Below, in pieces: positions 62,758-64,000 of a stretch of 64,000 nt of DNA. This DNA is from Zasmidium citrigriseum (lineage: Eukaryota; Ascomycota; Dothideomycetes; Mycosphaerellales; Mycosphaerellaceae): positions 186,001 to 250,000 of the forward strand of contig NHNW01000056.1 in NCBI GenBank assembly GCA_002786025.1, written 5' to 3'. The notes under the pieces were generated by a model. That model was not told the DNA's origin, did not search any database, and saw only the letters and a program-made list of their open reading frames with translations. The stretch's first letter is position 1, and each line of letters starts with the position of its first letter. Both the position numbers and the translations under genes were made by a program.

Positions 62758-64000
62758 CTACCGCCGCTACCGCCCTATAAATTAATTAGCTATTAATTCC
62801 TTATTAATATCTATTAAATAGATGTATTCGAGCGGGAGGTAGCTACTCAATTAAGCTAGTTTCTCACCCAGCCGCCGCCGGCGTTACTACCGCCTATACC
62901 TACCCCTTCTCTACTACTTATAGACGCTCTACTATTACCTACCCCCCCTCCGAATCGATATCTATCGCCTACGCGTAAGGTATACGTATATCTATCGGCC
63001 GACTAGGCTCTTAAAGACGATATCGACGCGCCCGCTACTACCGCTCCGCCGATCGATCTACCTACTTCGTCTAAGTCGCCTATCGGTACCGCTAGAGGTA
63101 TTAGTATAGATAAGGAGGGGGGTAATACTCTATAGTAGTTAGATAGTAAAGATAAGCTACCGCCGGCGCGGCGGAAGAAGGGTAAGAGGTTAATTGTAGT
63201 CGTTAGTAATAGCTATAGGCTACTAGACGCGCCGCCGGCCGTAGAGCTAGAAGCGATACGAAAGAAGGTATTAATAATCTAGCCTAGCGAGGTTATCGAG
63301 TAGACTATCGAAGAATATAAGCGATACTAGCTATATTACGATAACTTCTAGCGGTATTATAAAGGCGAGTATACGGTAGCTAACGGAGCGCTATATACTA
63401 TCTAGAGGTGTCGATTTGTACGGCCGAAGGGTAAGGTAGTAAGGTAAGAGTATATCGTTAAGCCTAGTAGTAAATCGATATCGCTAGCGGGTAAGTGCCC
63501 GGTAACTATATTAGTGCTCTACTATACCGAAATCGACGAAGAAGGGCATAAGGTCGAGCGATATATCCTTAGGCGACGAGCTCGTAATATCGCCGCCTAT
63601 ACCGACCGCTATATAGTTAACCGAATAGATCGATTTAAGCGGTGTAGTACTCTAATAAATACCGGCGGCTAGTAGGTGTGTAGAGGGTACTTAGCGGCCG
63701 CTATATATCGCACGATAAAGTCTAAGTACTATAAAGCTTATTATAAGTAGTATCTCGCGGCTAGAGGGCGATACCTATCTTAGTAGTATATAGCTAACGC
63801 TAGACGGCGGTTTCGAGAGTAGTTTCCGGACCTACGACTTAGCGGTAAGGCGGCGGTATAGTAGGTATAGTAGAAGGACCTTCTATAATAGTTAATTAAT
63901 AGTAAGTAATTATCTAATAATAAAGAAACGTTACTAGAGCTAGAAGTTTAATATCGACGGGTGCTACTAAGTAGCCTAAGGTATTAAATTTTGCTCTATC
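62758..64000. mobile_element. RIP-mutated repeat, probably a transposon relic, continuing off the right end
   Basis: From about 62758 composition changes sharply: whole 60-base lines (for example 63001-63060 and 63061-63120) contain no CA and no TG, while TA is very frequent and CG is kept. This is the signature of CpA-to-TpA change on both strands by RIP, which acts on repeated DNA in ascomycetes. Every reading frame is full of TAG and TAA. Strings such as GAGGTTATCGAGTAGAC suggest former coding sequence, but the element class cannot be named. The 5' edge follows CCGCCGCTACCGCCCTATAA. Confidence 0.85.

Noticed and set aside
62758..64000. Naming the transposon class in the RIP-mutated block
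   Set aside because: All frames are broken by TAG/TAA and no terminal repeat is visible within the window, so a class call would be a guess.

Overview
The window looks like nuclear DNA of a filamentous ascomycete (Pezizomycotina, most likely a dothideomycete; species not assigned). The evidence is short introns of about 40-80 nt with GTRNGT donors and CTRAC-type branch sites, fungal-only families (CFEM-like, DUF3716-like zinc cluster, DUF7918-like, fungal BTB, Zn2Cys6-regulator-type domain), C/A-rich 5' leaders, and a right end (62.76-64.0 kb) stripped of CA and TG dinucleotides as by repeat-induced point mutation (RIP).

Layout. 0-14 kb: a GH36 alpha-galactosidase (partial), three single-pass membrane proteins with Ser/Thr-rich or Cys-rich outer parts, an iron-ADH/maleylacetate-reductase-type enzyme, an F-box protein, a prolyl-4-hydroxylase-type dioxygenase and a U-box protein with Asn-His-Cys solenoid-like repeats. 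15-31 kb: presumed nuclear proteins, several with a six-cysteine zinc cluster, plus a paralogous pair with a shared C-terminal domain and an intron-bearing tRNA-like gene. 31-44 kb: catalase-peroxidase KatG, a small coiled-coil protein, a zinc-cluster-regulator-like protein, a gag-like ORF, an enoyl-CoA hydratase/isomerase, a C2H2 zinc-finger protein and a Gln-rich coiled-coil protein. 45-53.7 kb: gene-poor, with degraded and locally duplicated gene relics (DUF7918-like, BTB, LPAELR-type). 54-62 kb: CFEM-like membrane protein, DEAH helicase Prp43, COP9 signalosome subunit 1 divergent from it, and an AhpC/TSA-type thioredoxin-fold protein. 62.8 kb to the end: RIP-mutated repeat.

Main discovery candidate. 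Five genes (ending at 17323, 19313, 22650, 41982 and 56122) are each followed on their own strand by 3-4 short hairpins that share an AAGGC-YYY-GUCUU tip, have outer stems that covary, and are separated by G-poor spacers. In four of the five loci the array is followed by an A4-5T5 tract and then a 70-77-nt element that folds as a nested double pseudoknot of hepatitis-delta-virus (HDV)-ribozyme type: P1 of 7 bp opening with G-U in three copies, P2, a 3-bp P3 (ACC/GGU), L3 UUCUCGY (UUCACGU in one copy), P4, and a CYAAG joining strand. P1 and P4 covary between copies. If active, it would cut 3' of the hairpin array, leaving messages that end in hairpins and A4-5U5. This is inferred from sequence only and is untested.
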